A stretch of 64,000 bases of DNA from Panopea generosa (lineage: Eukaryota > Mollusca > Bivalvia > Adapedonta > Hiatellidae). Below are positions 11,829 through 24,533 of the stretch, piece after piece (the first letter of the stretch is position 1; each line of letters opens with the position of its first letter). The translations under genes were made by a program, and so were the position numbers. Location: positions 38,368,616 through 38,432,615 of the forward strand of contig CM055901.1 in assembly GCA_029582155.1 (NCBI GenBank), written 5' to 3'. The notes beneath the pieces were generated by a model. It did not search any database, was not told where the DNA came from, and saw only the letters and a list, made by a program, of their open reading frames with translations.

Positions 11829-12240
11829 CTTTGGCAGATCAGATGCGGTAGATATATGGAATATTTATATTTAATACTTATTTACAAGGAATTGAAGTGT
11901 AGAGTCATCATCATGTAAAATGGACACTTTGGCAGATCAGATGCGATAGATATATGGAATATTTATATTAATACTTATTTACAAGGAATTGAAGTGCAGA
12001 GTCATCATCATGTAAAATGGACACTTTGGCAGATCAGATGCGGTAGATATATGGAATATTTATATTTAATACTTATTAACAAGGAATTGAAGTGTAAAGT
12101 CATCATCATGTAAAATGGACACTTTGACAGATCAGACGCGGTAGATATATGGAATATTTATATTTAATACTTATTTACAAGGAATTGAAGTGTAGAGTCA
12201 TCATCATGTAAAATGGACACTTTGGTAGATCAGACGCTGC
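11829..12240. repeat. 98-bp tandem repeat, block B
   Basis: About four copies of the 98-bp unit with the same left junction as block A and ending in the same gacgctgcagatagatat sequence before the TG tail. Confidence 0.92.
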
Positions 12241-12326
12241 AGATAGATATATATATATGTGTGTGTGTGTATGTGTTTGTGTGTGCGTGTATGTGCGTGC
12301 ATGTGCGTGCATGTGCGTATGTGTCA
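12241..12326. repeat. TA/TG-rich tail of block B
   Basis: Same composition and position relative to the 98-bp block as at 11056-11139. Confidence 0.85.
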
Positions 12327-12750
12327 GTAGGTGATCTTATCTTGAACATAGTACCTTGTTGAACATAGTCACTGGGTAAGTGTAACTTAAACATAGTCAC
12401 TGGGTGAGTGTAACTTTAAAATCGTCCTTAGGTGAGTCTAACTAGAACATTGTTAGTAGGTGAGCCTACATTGAACATTGTCAGTAGGTGAGCCTAACTT
12501 GAACATAGTCAGTAGGTGAACCTAGCTTGAACATTGTTAGTAGGTGAGCCTAATTTGAACATAGTCACTCGGTGAGCCTAACTTGAACAGCCTAACTTGA
12601 ACATAGTCAGTAGGTGAGCCTTACTTGAACATAGTCAGTAGGTGAGCCTAACTTGAACAGCCTAACTTGAACATAGTCAGTAGGTGAGCCTTACTTGAAC
12701 ATAGTCAAAAGGTGAGCCTAACTTGAACATGGTCAGTCGGTGAGCCTAAC
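12327..12750. repeat. 28-bp minisatellite, block C
   Basis: About 15 copies. The opening run of variants repeats that of block B at an offset of about 1186 bp, which indicates duplication of the whole compound block. Confidence 0.92.
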
Positions 12751-12966
12751 TTTGGCAGATCAGATGCGGTAGATATATGGAATATTTATATTTAATACTT
12801 ATTTACAAGGAATTGAAGTGTAGAGTCATCATCATGTAAAATGGACACTTTGGTAGATCAGATGCGGTAGATATATGGAATATTTATATTTAATACTTAT
12901 TTACAAGGAAATAAAATGTAGAGTCATCATCATGTAAAATGGACACTTTGGTAGATCAGACGCTGC
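12751..12966. repeat. 98-bp tandem repeat, block C
   Basis: About two copies of the 98-bp unit, the last with aataaaatgtag in place of attgaagtgtag. Confidence 0.9.
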
Positions 12967-13018
12967 AGATATATCTTTGTGTGTGTGTTTGTGTGTGCGT
13001 GTATGTGCGTGCGTATTT
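12967..13018. repeat. TG-rich tail of block C
   Basis: Shorter version of the alternating tract (gtgtgtgtttgtgtgtgcg). Confidence 0.8.
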
Positions 13019-14232
13019 GTTAGTAGGTGATCTTAACTTGAACATAGTCAGTCAGTAGGTTTGCTTAATTTGAGCACAGTCAGTAGGTTGACCTAAGTTG
13101 AACATAGTCACTGGGTAAGTCTAACTTGAACATAGTCACTGGGTGAGTCTAACTTTAACATCGTCTGTAGGTGAGTCTAACTTGAACATAGTGAGAAGGT
13201 GAACCTAACTTCAACATTGTCAGTAGGTGAGCCTAAATTGAACATAGTCAGTAGTGTGAGCCTAACTTGAACATAGCCAGTATGTGAGCCTAACTTGAAC
13301 ATAGTCAGTAGGCGAGCCTAACTTGAACATAGTCAGTAGGTGAGCCTAACTTGAACAAAGCCAGTGGGTGAGCCGAACTTGAACATAGTCAGTGGGTGAG
13401 CCTAAATTGAACATAGTCAGTGGGTGAGCCTAACCTGAACATAGTCAGTGGGTGAGCCTAACCTGAACATAGTCAGTGGGTGAGCCTATTTTGAACATAG
13501 TCAGTGAGTGAGCCTAACTTGAACATAGTCAGTTCAGTGAGTGAGCCTAACTTGAACATAGAAGGTGAGCCTAAATTGAACATAGTCAGTAGGTTAGCTT
13601 AACTTTAACATAGCCAGTGGGTGAGCCTAACTTGAACATAGTCAGTGAGTGAGCCTAACTTGAACTTAGTCAGTTTAGTGAGTGAGCCTAACTTGAACAT
13701 AGTCACTAGGTGAGACTAAATTGAACATAGTCAGTAGGTTAGCCTAACTTGAACAAAGCCAGTAGATGAGCCTAACTTGAACATAGCCAGTAGGTGAGCC
13801 TAAATTGAACATAGCCAGTAGATGAGCCTAAATTGAACATAGCCAGTTGGTGAGCCTAAATTGAACATAGCCAGTTGGTGAGCCTTACTTGAACATAGCC
13901 AGTAGGTGAGCCTAATAGAATATAGTCAGTGGGTGAACCTAACTTGAACATAGTCAGTGGGTGAGCCTATCTTGAACATAGTCAGTGGGTGAGACTAACT
14001 TGAACATAATCACTGGGTGAGCTTAACTTGAACATAGTCAGTAGGTGAACCTAACAGGAACATAGCCAGTAGGTGAGCCTAACTTGAACATAGTCAGTGG
14101 GTGAGCCTAACTTAAACATAGTCAGTGGGTGAGCCTAACTTGAACATAGTTAGTAGGTGAGCCTAACTTGAACATTGTCAGTAGGTGAACCTAACTTGAA
14201 CATAGTCAGTAGGTGAGCCTAAGTAGGTTACT
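13019..14232. repeat. 28-bp minisatellite, block D (longest)
   Basis: About 43 copies of the 28-bp unit, many with cagtgggtgagcc in place of cagtaggtgagcc. Unlike blocks A-C, it does not run into a 98-bp block but into about 470 bp of unrepeated sequence. Confidence 0.92.
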
Positions 14233-14704
14233 ATTACTTTACTAATTTGAAGAAAATAGTTGAAAACAGAGCATGATTCCTACAGTGTATGTGAAACTAC
14301 ATTTTATCTTATATCAAATTATATATTTTTAATTCGTTTTTTTTTCACGAATATATTTGCCAATTCAAACATAATGAGCATATTCGGTTTTAAAGCAATA
14401 ACCTACTTGTTCTTTTTATTTTATTTTCAATTTTTTTTGCAGAAAGCAAACTCAAGACACAAGCGCCATTGCATGTTTTCGATATAGACTCCGTCACCTG
14501 TACGACTGTTTTCGATATGGACTCCGTCTCCTGTACGACTGTCAAATAATGCATATGGCTGAAATGCACGTATAATCACTGGCAACACAGACAGAAGTGT
14601 TTTCGTGGATTTAAAATGTTTATCATATCTTATTGATAGAATGTGCAAAATGAATTATTCGGTAGCAAATGTTTTAATGTATACTAGTCCTGATTCAAAG
14701 TCAG
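14233..14704. other. Unrepeated spacer between the 28-bp and 98-bp arrays
   Basis: This stretch interrupts the compound array. It is T-rich at 14320-14441 and includes the possible exon described at 14443-14575. No domain or RNA gene is recognised. Confidence 0.6.
14443..14575 (+). other. Possible terminal exon with an 11-codon duplication
   Basis: A strong polypyrimidine tract and acceptor (caattttttttgcag ending at 14442) precede it. After one base completing a split codon, the frame is open for 43 codons to a TAA at 14573-14575. It contains a 33-bp near-duplicate (c at 14480 versus 14513) giving two similar 11-residue stretches (FRYRLRHLYDC and FRYGLRLLYDC). It is in phase with the possible exon at 10049-10106. 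No family is recognised and no expression evidence can be seen here. Confidence 0.25.
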
Positions 14705-16326
14705 ATTAGAGTCATCATCATGTAAAATGGACACTTTGGTAGATCAGACGCGGTAGATATATGGAATATTTATATTTAATACTTATTTACAAGGAATTGA
14801 AGTGTAGAGTCATCATCGTGTAAAATGGACACTTTGGTAGATCAGACGCGGTATATATATGGAATATTTATATTTAAAACTTATTTACAAGGAATTGAAG
14901 TGTAGATTCATCATCATGTAAAATGGACACTTTGGCAGATCAGATGCGGTAGATATATGGAATATTTATATTTAATATTTATGTACAAGGAAATGAAGTG
15001 TAGAGTCATCATCATGTAAAATGGACACTTTGGCAGATCAGATGCGGTATATATATATGGAATATTTATATTTAATACTTATTTACAAGGAATTGAAGTG
15101 TAGAGTCATCATCATGTAAAATGAACACTTTGGCAGATCAGACGTGGTAGATATATGGAATATTTATATTCAATACTTATTTACAAGGAAATGAAGTGTA
15201 GAGTCATCATCATGTAAAATGGACACTTTGGTAGATCAGACGCGGTATATATATGGAATATTTATATTTAATGCTCATTTACAAGGAATTGAAGTGTAGA
15301 GTCATCATCATGTAAAATGGACACTTAAGTAGATCAGACGCGGTAGATATATGGAATATTTATATTTAATACTTATTTACAAGGAAATGAAGTGTAGAGT
15401 CATCATCATGTAAAATGGACACTTTGGCAGATCAGATGCGGTAGATATATGGAATATTTATATTTAATACTTATTTACAAGGAATTGAAGTGTAGAGTCA
15501 TCATCATGTAAAATGGACACTTTGGCAGATCAGATGCGGTAGATATATGGAATATTTATATTTAATACTTATTTACAAGGAATTAAAGTGTAGAGTCATT
15601 ATCATGTAAAATGGACACTTTGGCAGATTAGACGCGGTAGATATATGGAATATTTATATTTAATACTTATTTACAAGGAAATGAAGTGTAGAGTCATCAT
15701 CATGTAAAATGGACATTTTGGCAGGTCAGACGCGGTAGATATATGGAATATTTATATTTAATACTTATTTACAAGGAATTAAAGTGTAGAGTCATTATCA
15801 TGTAAAATGGACACTTTGGCAGATTAGACGCGGTAGATATATGGAATATTTATATTTAATACTTATTTACAAGGAAATGAAGTGTAGAGTCATCATCATG
15901 TAAAATGGACATTTTGGCAGATCAGACGCGGTAGATATATGGAATATTTATATTTAATACTTATTTACAAGGAATTGAAGTGTAGAGTCATCATCATGTA
16001 AAATGGACAATTTGGTAGATCAGATGCGGTAGATATATGGAATATTTATATTTAATACTTATTTACAAGGAATTGAAGTGTAGAGTCATCATCATGTAAA
16101 ATGGAAACTTTGGTAGATCAGATGCGGTAGATATATGGAATATTTATATTTAATTCTTATTTACAAGGAAATGAAGTGTAGAGTCATCATCATGTAAAAT
16201 GGACACTTTGGCAGATCAGATGCGGTAGATATATCGAATATTTATATTTAATACTTATTTACAAGGAATTGAAGTGTAGAGTCATCATCATGTTAAATGG
16301 ACACTTTGGCAGACCAGACGCTGCAG
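14705..16326. repeat. 98-bp tandem repeat, main array
   Basis: About 16 copies of the 98-bp unit. Variants alternate (aaggaattgaag versus aaggaaatgaag), and a two-unit pattern with aattaaagtg repeats at 15581 and 15777, exactly 196 bp apart. Confidence 0.94.
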
Positions 16327-16417
16327 ATATATATGTGTGTGTGTGTTTGTGTGTGCGTGTATGTGCGTGCGTATGTGTGAGTGTGTGTGTACGTTTGTGC
16401 ACGCGTATGTGTGCGTA
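16327..16417. repeat. TA/TG-rich tail of the main 98-bp array
   Basis: atatatatgtgtgtgtg followed by TG/CG alternation. It is the fourth instance of this tail at the end of a 98-bp block. Confidence 0.85.
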
Positions 16418-17018
16418 GATGGTAAGGTATATTAATTAAATGAAATACTTACCTGTGCGTAATTAATATTAAACGTATTACGATCATACATTCTTTACCG
16501 CTATCTAACTTATGGACTGCAAACTTACATCATCTATACAAACATAAATGTACATAATGGTGTGTCTCTTTTATTTAAAATATTGTTTTTTTTTAAATCT
16601 TGCATGTTAAGTACGAGTCATATTTTGATGGAGTTCTGCCTGGCGATCTCAATAATAACAAACATTTCAACTACCATGTCGAGGTATTTAGATAGATATG
16701 ATAACATTGGCTGTTCCGATGTTTTTTATCCGCCAAACGATTCATTAATTAGAAATAAAATAAATCAAAGTAGTTTTCTTATTTATTCATATAATTATGA
16801 TTTGTTATTAATCGCACGTTTATTCACAGAAGGAATCCATATGTGATTTCATTTGTTAGAAAAAGTGAAAACATTAAAAACCTATTAAAATTTGATATAT
16901 TTTAAAACAGTTTCATTTTTCATTCTCTCTCGCTCTCTAACACAGTCGACATTCACCTCTGCCATTGACAAGGGTTACTTTGGGCTGCACGCGACGTATC
17001 AGTCACATGATCACCCCA

Positions 17019-17021
<3 letters not shown>
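16418..17021. other. No gene seen
   Basis: AT-rich. A 94-residue open frame at 16562-16846 has no recognised motif and AT-driven composition; I do not call it a gene. Confidence 0.5.

Positions 17022-17094
<73 letters not shown>
17022..17094. repeat. (CT)n(AT)n microsatellite
   Basis: Uninterrupted CT dinucleotides at 17022-17068 pass directly into AT dinucleotides to 17094. Confidence 0.97.
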
Positions 17095-19840
17095 CTTATT
17101 TATTCAAGTTATTAAAGTGACAGGTACAATACATGTTAGATTTACAACGTTCGCAAACGTTTTATTAAATGTTAGAAATACCCAGCCTAGTAAGGCTTAT
17201 CATTCGCTATATTATCAAAATTGCAATTGGCAGCACAAATATAAAGAAACTGATATTATTTAAACCCCAAACTTTTCTATAAAAAGAAATGGGAGAAGCC
17301 TAATTTCAAATGGTGGCACTTTCTTGTAACAATGTTGAATTGGGATATGTTTTTCTTTAAAACATAGTGACAAAGTTGTCATTATTTTCAAAAAAAGTTG
17401 CAACTGTAGGGACATGTTTTGTCTTTACAAAAATGCCCTTTACTCACAATAGCTCCCTGAAACAAAGTAGTAGTAGTCCTTACAAAATTAAAATATCAAG
17501 GAAATTTTGAGCCATGCAGTGTTTGATATCTCAGAGTAGAATAATGTGTTTGACTTTCAGTTTGTGAATTACATGTTTAGGAAGATTAATCTTCATAATG
17601 TTTCTGCCTTTTTCTTATATAAACAAATGATTATACATTGTAGTTCATGGCTTTTCTCAGATACATGCATACATGCTTTTTTATTTGGATGCAAATTAGT
17701 TACCATTCACACTAACCTTGGTTGATCATTGTTTTGAATCCCATAATTCACAATAGCTTCCTTTTGTAAACAACTTTTAATTTTGTTTTTTTTAGCAAAT
17801 AAATGTCATTTTATTGTTTATACATTTCTTATATCACAGCTTTCAATTTAAAACACTTAGTGCTATATAGGTGGCCTATGAGGTTTGTATATGAACCATG
17901 TACTAGGTTCAAAACACAACTTAGCATAATTTAGATCTTGGTTGGTTCAATATTCTTTGCTTTTTTCTTACATAATTAAGTAGGAACCAATCTCCTACAT
18001 TTGAAAACATATTCCAGTATTTTCTGTATCTACGTTTTGGTAAATGACTGTTTCTTTGATTAGGAAATTAACATTCATTTAGCCAAAACTGATGTTGAAA
18101 TGTTATAAACGGACATGAAAACAATATCCATAACTGTTCTACAGGAATGTATTTATTTTCATCATCATCATCAGAATCATAATCACGTCATCATATTCCC
18201 CATCTGTGCCTCAATTTTTGTCCTGACTGCCATCTGACAATAAATATTCCTTTATGTTCTGTGTCTAACTATAGTTATTTTCATCAACATTAATTGACCG
18301 ATCTGGTGTATCTAAATAATCCTCAAAATCACACTCATTATAATCAAATAAATGAAATAATATACGAAACTGTTCCCTCGAAACATTCAAAGTATTTCCA
18401 CGATTTTCTTCCATTTGTAAGTTTTGCCAGGGAAATTGTGAACCTAGATGGAATGGGTCATTCTATAATGTCAAAGGAGTTTCTGTATTTTTCAATCTTT
18501 GTATGTTTTGTCTCACAAATAATTGTTTGCTCTTTTCTTGTGTCCAAACAATTTATTTACAATTCATTACAACATGTATGCATGTTTGATATAAGTCCAT
18601 AATAAATAAGATAAACCATTTTTCATAAATAGTTTCATAATAATGTACTAATCCATGGAATAATTTCACTTTATCTCTTTGATCATGACCAGAGATGTGT
18701 TATATGTAACCCAGCATGAAACTGTAACTTGGATGTACCTAATTAGCAATTTTGTTTATTATGCATGCAGATAAGATGTCCATTGCAATATATTTGAGTG
18801 CTGTGTTTGCTGTAGTAAATCTGGGAAAACCTTTATTTCAATCCATAATACTGAGGAACCTACACGTACAATAAACATTGTTGCTAAGATTAATTTCCAT
18901 AATATCAATCAAATATATTTACAAGAAATTCAGAAAGTGTGTTAACTTGCAACAGGCAGTATCCTCTATGGCTTTGCTGGTAGTTACAGCTTATGTTGGA
19001 CATGAGTATTATCAAATAGTTGTAGTAAACTTGCCGGCTGCTAGTGATAAGCCCCGCCTATAATACTGTGTTTAACAAAAGAACAAAATAAAATGAATTA
19101 TATAAAAAGAAAACAAGTGTCTAAATTTGCTTTGTATTACGCGCTTTCTATAAACTTTGCGAGAGAAATTATTAAAATGTCCTCTACGCCATTGAATAAC
19201 GTTTGACGGAGAAGACGTTTTGACAGTAGATGAAAAATAATTCTTTACCGGTATTAACAGGCAACCTTACAAATAAAGTTGACCTTTTGACCTGCCTGTG
19301 TTTACATTAGGATCATTACACACAATTTACTCGATATCTTACATGTTTATATACTCGCTCTGAGTAAAATACCCAAAAATAGTTCATCATCTACTTGTTA
19401 AACTATGCTTTGTTTTTAATGTTTTATTTAAACAATCTTTTGCGTCATCATTAATTTTAAAACTGTAAAACACACACATTCAAAGAATTCATATGCTTTG
19501 CTAAAGCGAAACTTTAACCCGAAGGAAGCGCCATCTATACTTGAGAAACAACTTTGGGCACATAATACAAAAACCACCATTATGCTTTAATAAAACTGTT
19601 CGCTACCCTCATCAGTAGGAACGTCAGCGGCTCGCGGAGTGATATTTATCAAAATCACGTGACAAATTTCACATTTTGACAGAAAATTGGTGAAAAACAC
19701 ATGCCTTCTAAAAATCGTGAAATAGTAGTTTTAACTGAAAGGTCGGTCAATTTGTCATATTTAACATTGCTATACACCGCGTAAATCGAATATCAAGTCC
19801 ACAATTTGCACCTAAAATTTCACTTTTAAACAAAATAATT
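17095..19840. other. No gene seen
   Basis: AT-rich intergenic or intronic sequence. A short CAT-rich tract lies at about 18160-18195. Open frames (such as 18294-18602) have no recognised domain and no coding signature that I can see. Confidence 0.5.
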
Positions 19841-20365
19841 TAAAAAATCGGTCCTTATAGCGAGAAAAAAATCCGAAAACATCACCAGGTAGATCAATAT
19901 CTCCTCTAGCGACAGGCAAAATTTAAAAAAAAATCAGGAAAAAACATATTTTTTTGCCGAAAAACAGATTCATCCCTATTGCACTAAAGAATTGCAAATC
20001 GAGCGATTATTGAAAAATCGACTCGCTCTGTAGTAAATGGTGTAAATTTTTTGAAAATAAAATTATTCAATTAATATTAATTGCGATGGAATGTGCACAC
20101 ATTGTCCATTCCGCCAATATATACATTGGAAGTGATTATGTCAAGGCTTGATCTTCCAGATCGAATAAAGTCGTAGTTTTCACGAGACGTTTAAAAAAAA
20201 TTGACGATTTTTATAATGGTTAAAAAATGTCCAAAAGTTAAAATCGGATAGCGAGAAGGCCAAACTCAGCTCCAAACCTTCAGCAAACTATCCTGAATCA
20301 ATAAGCAAAATTTAAGGAAGATCAGGGAAATAAAAAATTTTTTGGCCGAAACTCAGTTTTGTGAC
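19840..20365. repeat. Diverged direct duplication, about 390 bp apart
   Basis: Two stretches share ordered blocks: atcggtccttatagcgagaa / aaaatcggatagcgagaagg, then aggcaaaatttaa / aagcaaaatttaagg, then aatcaggaaaa / gatcagggaaa, then ttttttgccgaaa / ttttttggccgaaa. The order and spacing are kept, so this is an old duplication or two copies of one dispersed repeat. Confidence 0.5.
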
Positions 20366-20990
20366 CGTCGTGGCTACAATAAGTTTGCATTGAAATAGGC
20401 ATTAAAAATTATGGATTGATGTGAAAATCCGTTTTTAGTAATTTCTAATAAAGTTGTGAATTAAAAAAAAAAATCACATATATACCCTATTGTTATTTAC
20501 TTACGTGCAAAAACAAATAAACATAAAACAGTTAAAAAATATGTTTCTTCAGGTGACTGGCTGGGCACGGTTAGATTTGCATGGTTATATCTAAAAATGC
20601 ACGTTATATATTGATATAATGTTCAATAACTTACATTTTGTAATAAAAACAAAGAATTTAGAAACTTAATACAATTTTAAAACTATTTCCTTTCAAACAT
20701 ATGCTTTTTAAATGCATTTTATTATAATAAAATTCATTAATAAAACTTGCGACTATCGATTTCACACAATACCCAGTGCCTAACGCTGTACTAGTAAAAT
20801 CTATAAAAACGAGCAGAATAGTGCAGACATTCGGAACACTTCACCGATTTCCCATATGTCTAATGATAATGAATTCGCCAAGTATGAATGCTTGTAGTGC
20901 ACATTCATCGCAAGTAAGCGATAAATAACGTTTACAATAATATATTAAATAAAAATATCAATGTTTAAGGCTTAATAATGTACGTTTTCA

Positions 20991-21056
20991 CACACCATTT
21001 CAGTAATCAATGCAATGATGTCACACACTATTTCAGTAATCAATGCAATGATGCCA
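20991..21056. repeat. 33-bp tandem duplication
   Basis: cacaccatttcagtaatcaa at 20991 is repeated as cacactatttcagtaatcaa at about 21024, followed by the same tgcaatgatg. Confidence 0.85.
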
Positions 21057-21324
21057 ATCGTCAACAGTATCTTACTGATGTAACGGCGTTCATCGATTTT
21101 AATATTTGTTCTGAAGATTTACAAAACTGTTAACCAACACCAGTGACCTTTCAAAGTCACTGCCAATACCATACGCATCTTATTTCTGCAAGTCACTAAC
21201 TACTTTCCCACAAATCCAGAGGTAGGAGAATCAAGGTCGTAAAACAAAATGAACGACCAAATATCATAGAGAATGTGCAAAATTGCAGTCTCAAAAACGT
21301 TTTTAAGTTTGCTAAGGTAGCCTG

Positions 21325-21420
21325 TCCCTGTTAGTTGCTCAGTCGGTAGTAAGTCTGAATATCAAATCTGGGTCGTGAGTTAGAATTCCCATCCGGCCAG
21401 TCTCCATGATGATTGATATA
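21325..21420 (+). mobile_element. tRNA-derived SINE-like copy
   Basis: An A-box-like tract (gttgctcagtcggtagtaag) is followed about 35 bp later by a degraded B box (gtgagttagaattccc). This is the internal RNA polymerase III promoter layout of a tRNA-derived SINE. The cloverleaf is not intact, so it is not a tRNA gene. Confidence 0.55.
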
Positions 21421-22050
21421 CCACATTACGCCTCGTTGTCATTTGTTGTTGTATGGTGTTTATCAAAGCTTTCAACAATTTTTCAGTTATATCGTGACAG
21501 TTTAGAAAGTCTATGAAATTTTGCAATATTATGGTTATATTACTATGTAAGTATGGTGTCGATGCTGTGATATATTAAGCAGCTAGACCGGACAGGTGAT
21601 CAGAAATGCTAACATTGTGCATTTGGCTCATATCAGCTAAAGGGTGATACAAAAGCAATGTATTTTGTACTTTTAATTATTTATTTTTACATATGAATAT
21701 AAACATTTCAAGAAACAAATACAGCTATCAACAAACAAATAAAATCAACAGTATATACACACAGTTATATGACAAGTCAATCATGTTTAGTGCAACAGTT
21801 GGTGTTTACAAGATTATTAATAAACCAGACTATAAATGGTTAAAAGTAAAACAGTCAGATTAAGATTTCGCTGAATAAAATAAGATTATGTCGATTCCAA
21901 TGAAGTTTGCATGTGTTCATTTGTAGTCTTTCAAGATGATTACATGCACAAATTGATTTTATTAATTAATGATAACTATATCACTCATTAATTAATACAA
22001 TGGAGTCAGTGGTTTCAGAGAAGATGTTTAAAGAAATTATTGATGGCCAA
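21421..22050. other. No gene seen
   Basis: AT-rich sequence without recognised coding, RNA or repeat structure. Confidence 0.5.
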
Positions 22051-22054
22051 ATGG

Positions 22055-22392
22055 GTGATAGACAAACAAGAGGCCCAAGAGGACCTGAATCGCTCTACTG
22101 ACAACAGATGCTACATGTAAAATATCTAAGGGTTAGGCCTTGAACTTTCAGATAACCTTTTTTTTTAAATTTACTTAAAATGTGCTTATAAGCCCTGTGG
22201 CGGGGCATTTGAGGTAAAATCACGCTGGTTCAATAACTCGTCCAAGATCTTGTGGTTATATAACTGCTGTGCAAGTTTGGTTAAGTTCCACTGAAAAATG
22301 AAGGTGCTATCGCGTCTATACGGAAGGACGGACGGAAGGCGGACAATTTACCATGACATAAGCCCTGCTGGCCTTTGGTAGAGCTAAAATTG
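22055..22392 (+). repeat. Dispersed repeat of the kind common in bivalve DNA
   Basis: It opens with acaagaggcccaagaggacc (about 22065) and closes with a gacggacggaaggcgg tract (about 22328) and ctttggtagagctaaaa. The beginning and end phrases are, from memory, a recurrent non-coding repeat in bivalve genomes. Only one copy lies in this window, so the identification rests on recall, not on internal comparison. Confidence 0.5.
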
Positions 22393-22614
22393 ATCAGTTC
22401 GTGAAAAGATAATTTTGTAAATTTCATAATTGTACCTTTTTTGGATAATAAATTCCCTGTACTGTTATAAAGAACCTAGTCTCAACTGTAGCGACTACAA
22501 AATACTTCACATCTCAATATAATTAAGAGCAATCAATAACACTGTGCCCCTTTGACTATTAAAATCATCTGTCACAAAACTACCAACTTTGATTGAGACT
22601 GATGACCAATCCAA

Positions 22615-23060
22615 GTAAACAAGAGTTGTCTCACTTACTTAACTGAGGGGACTCTTTAAATTGCAAAACCTTATATGGAGTTTCAATCCAAAGCATGGAG
22701 TAGCGACTGCTGAGAAATAAATTTTAACCATAGTTTTTAAGTCAAACAAGGGCCATAATTTGCTCTAAAAAATCTGACAAGAGCTATCCCACTTTGATTT
22801 CATAACTGCAAATTAAGCTTTACATAAAGTTGAGTGGATAGTGAGATATGGACTTGATGGTACTTGCATACAAAACTTTAACCAGCATTTCTAAGTTAAG
22901 CAAGGGCCATAATCTGCTCTATATTCAAGCATGAGTTATCTAACCTAGTTATTGTAACAGGTTTGATGACTGGGATGTCTTGTGTGAAGTTTTAAGCAAA
23001 TACATTAAGTTATTGGTGAGTAACAGCCATGCATGGAAAACTTTAACCAAGGTGTGACAC
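22615..23060. repeat. Degenerate dispersed repeat with caagggccataat phrase
   Basis: Two diverged sub-copies about 160-170 bp apart share aagtcaaacaagggccataat (near 22740) and aagttaagcaagggccataat (near 22893), and cttta-accag phrases. No coding capacity. It resembles short dispersed repeats frequent in bivalves; that part is recall. Confidence 0.5.
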
Positions 23061-24000
23061 CAAATGCGACGCTTTGGCTAGTAGAACAGCCCTCCTTAGT
23101 CTTCGAATAGTCAAAAAGAGAATTCACTATTTTCACATATAAGTTCTCCTACGTAAAAAATCAAGAAAAAATTCTGAAGAATATTTCTGAAATTTAACAA
23201 TCAATTCTATCCCTTTTTGGGCCTTGCTGACTACTTTTGAATATTAAATCCCATTTATTAGAACTACTGTTATGACTTAACTGCTGACCACTTGTGGATA
23301 TTACATACCCTTTAAAGGACCCAGTCTCAATTGTTATGACTAAACAAGGATCCAGGTATCAAAAGTAATTAATATCTAAAAAATGAGAAAAACAACAAAA
23401 AATCAAGATAATTGAATTACTACCTAAAATATGAGAAAAATAGAAATTTCTGTTTTCCCATAGTATTGCTATGTAAAACAAGCCCACTGCCTGTGCACCA
23501 ATAGACCCTAGTCCTTTTATTTTCAAACACTTGAAACACTTTCAAACACTCATATGAATCATTTGTACCAAATATGAACAAATTTTGGTATTCAGGTCTT
23601 GAGAAGATTAATATGAGTATTTATTCTCAACATGAATAGTTCATGTATATATCAAAGCATATTGATATTGGCCTGCACTATCACATGTTAAGAACTTATT
23701 ATCTAATCTGTAAAACAGTATCAATTCTGATATATAAACTGTTTAGCCAAGCTCCAATATATTTGATATTCCTTTCCTTGCACTTTCGAATCACCAAAAC
23801 ATGGATATTCAACTGTCAGATCTTCATCAACATGCACCTTGGTAATCCGAACATGGTTGAATTCCTGAGCTGTGGAGATAAATAAAATAAAAAATAAATA
23901 TTTAAAGAAACTGGTAAACAGAACTGTGCTTTGTAATATTTTTCTTATCCTGTATACCATCACAATAACTAAGGTAATTCTTATAAACATATGCTCAGTT
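23061..24000. other. No gene seen
   Basis: AT-rich. The overlapping open frames at 23643-23885 and 23721-24059 show no recognised motif. Confidence 0.5.
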
Positions 24001-24001
24001 A

Positions 24002-24085
24002 ACCTAACCATTATTTCCTGGGATTTAATCTCAACACCTTTAGATTGATAGTCAGACACTCAACCAATTTAGCTAACCAAGTTCA
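24002..24085 (-). mobile_element. tRNA-derived SINE-like copy
   Basis: On the minus strand, an A-box-like ggttagctaaattggttgag is followed at tRNA spacing by a B-box-like gttgagattaaatccc. The stem pairing is imperfect and no intact tRNA is formed. Confidence 0.55.
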
Positions 24086-24189
24086 GTTCTTATTCTTTTT
24101 GAATGGTGTTCAATGCCACTTTCTATAAATGGCATGTAATATATATGGCATATTCAGTTTTATTAGAGAAGGCAGTAAATAGACCAATT

Positions 24190-24310
24190 TTCCTTCTGCA
24201 AATAACTGGCAAACTTTCTTACATGAAGTTTTCGGACCAAGCTAGGTCCAAACCCATTATCTCAGGCATGATAGTTAAGTAGTCTTAGACAACAGCGACT
24301 AAGATCACTT
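24190..24310 (-). mobile_element. SINE-like copy, partner of the one at 25870
   Basis: ctggcaaactttcttacatg, gaagttttcggaccaagc and the ggtccaaaccca tract match in order the copy at about 25885-25945. The B-box equivalent is degraded here. Confidence 0.5.
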
Positions 24311-24533
24311 GGTAACTAAGGGCATTTGCACTATTTGAATGTAAAAGTTAATATTGAAAAATGAATGACACTATATGAGTACAAAAGCCTTGCATCATAT
24401 ATTTTTGCCAACTTGTTTAATAAATTCAATAATAAATAAGCACTCAGGTAAGATCCTCTATTTACGGTACTTTATTGTGATATATTGATACACTGCCACT
24501 AAATCTTAAACATTTTTTTTATCATTGTGTATA

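Noticed and set aside
16562..16846. 94-residue frame as a small gene
   Set aside because: No recognised motif, AT-driven composition, and no supporting context.
17280..18600. Decayed transposase on the minus strand near an acidic-looking D-rich stretch
   Set aside because: The acidic run is just a CAT-type low-complexity tract; no transposase motif could be read in any frame.
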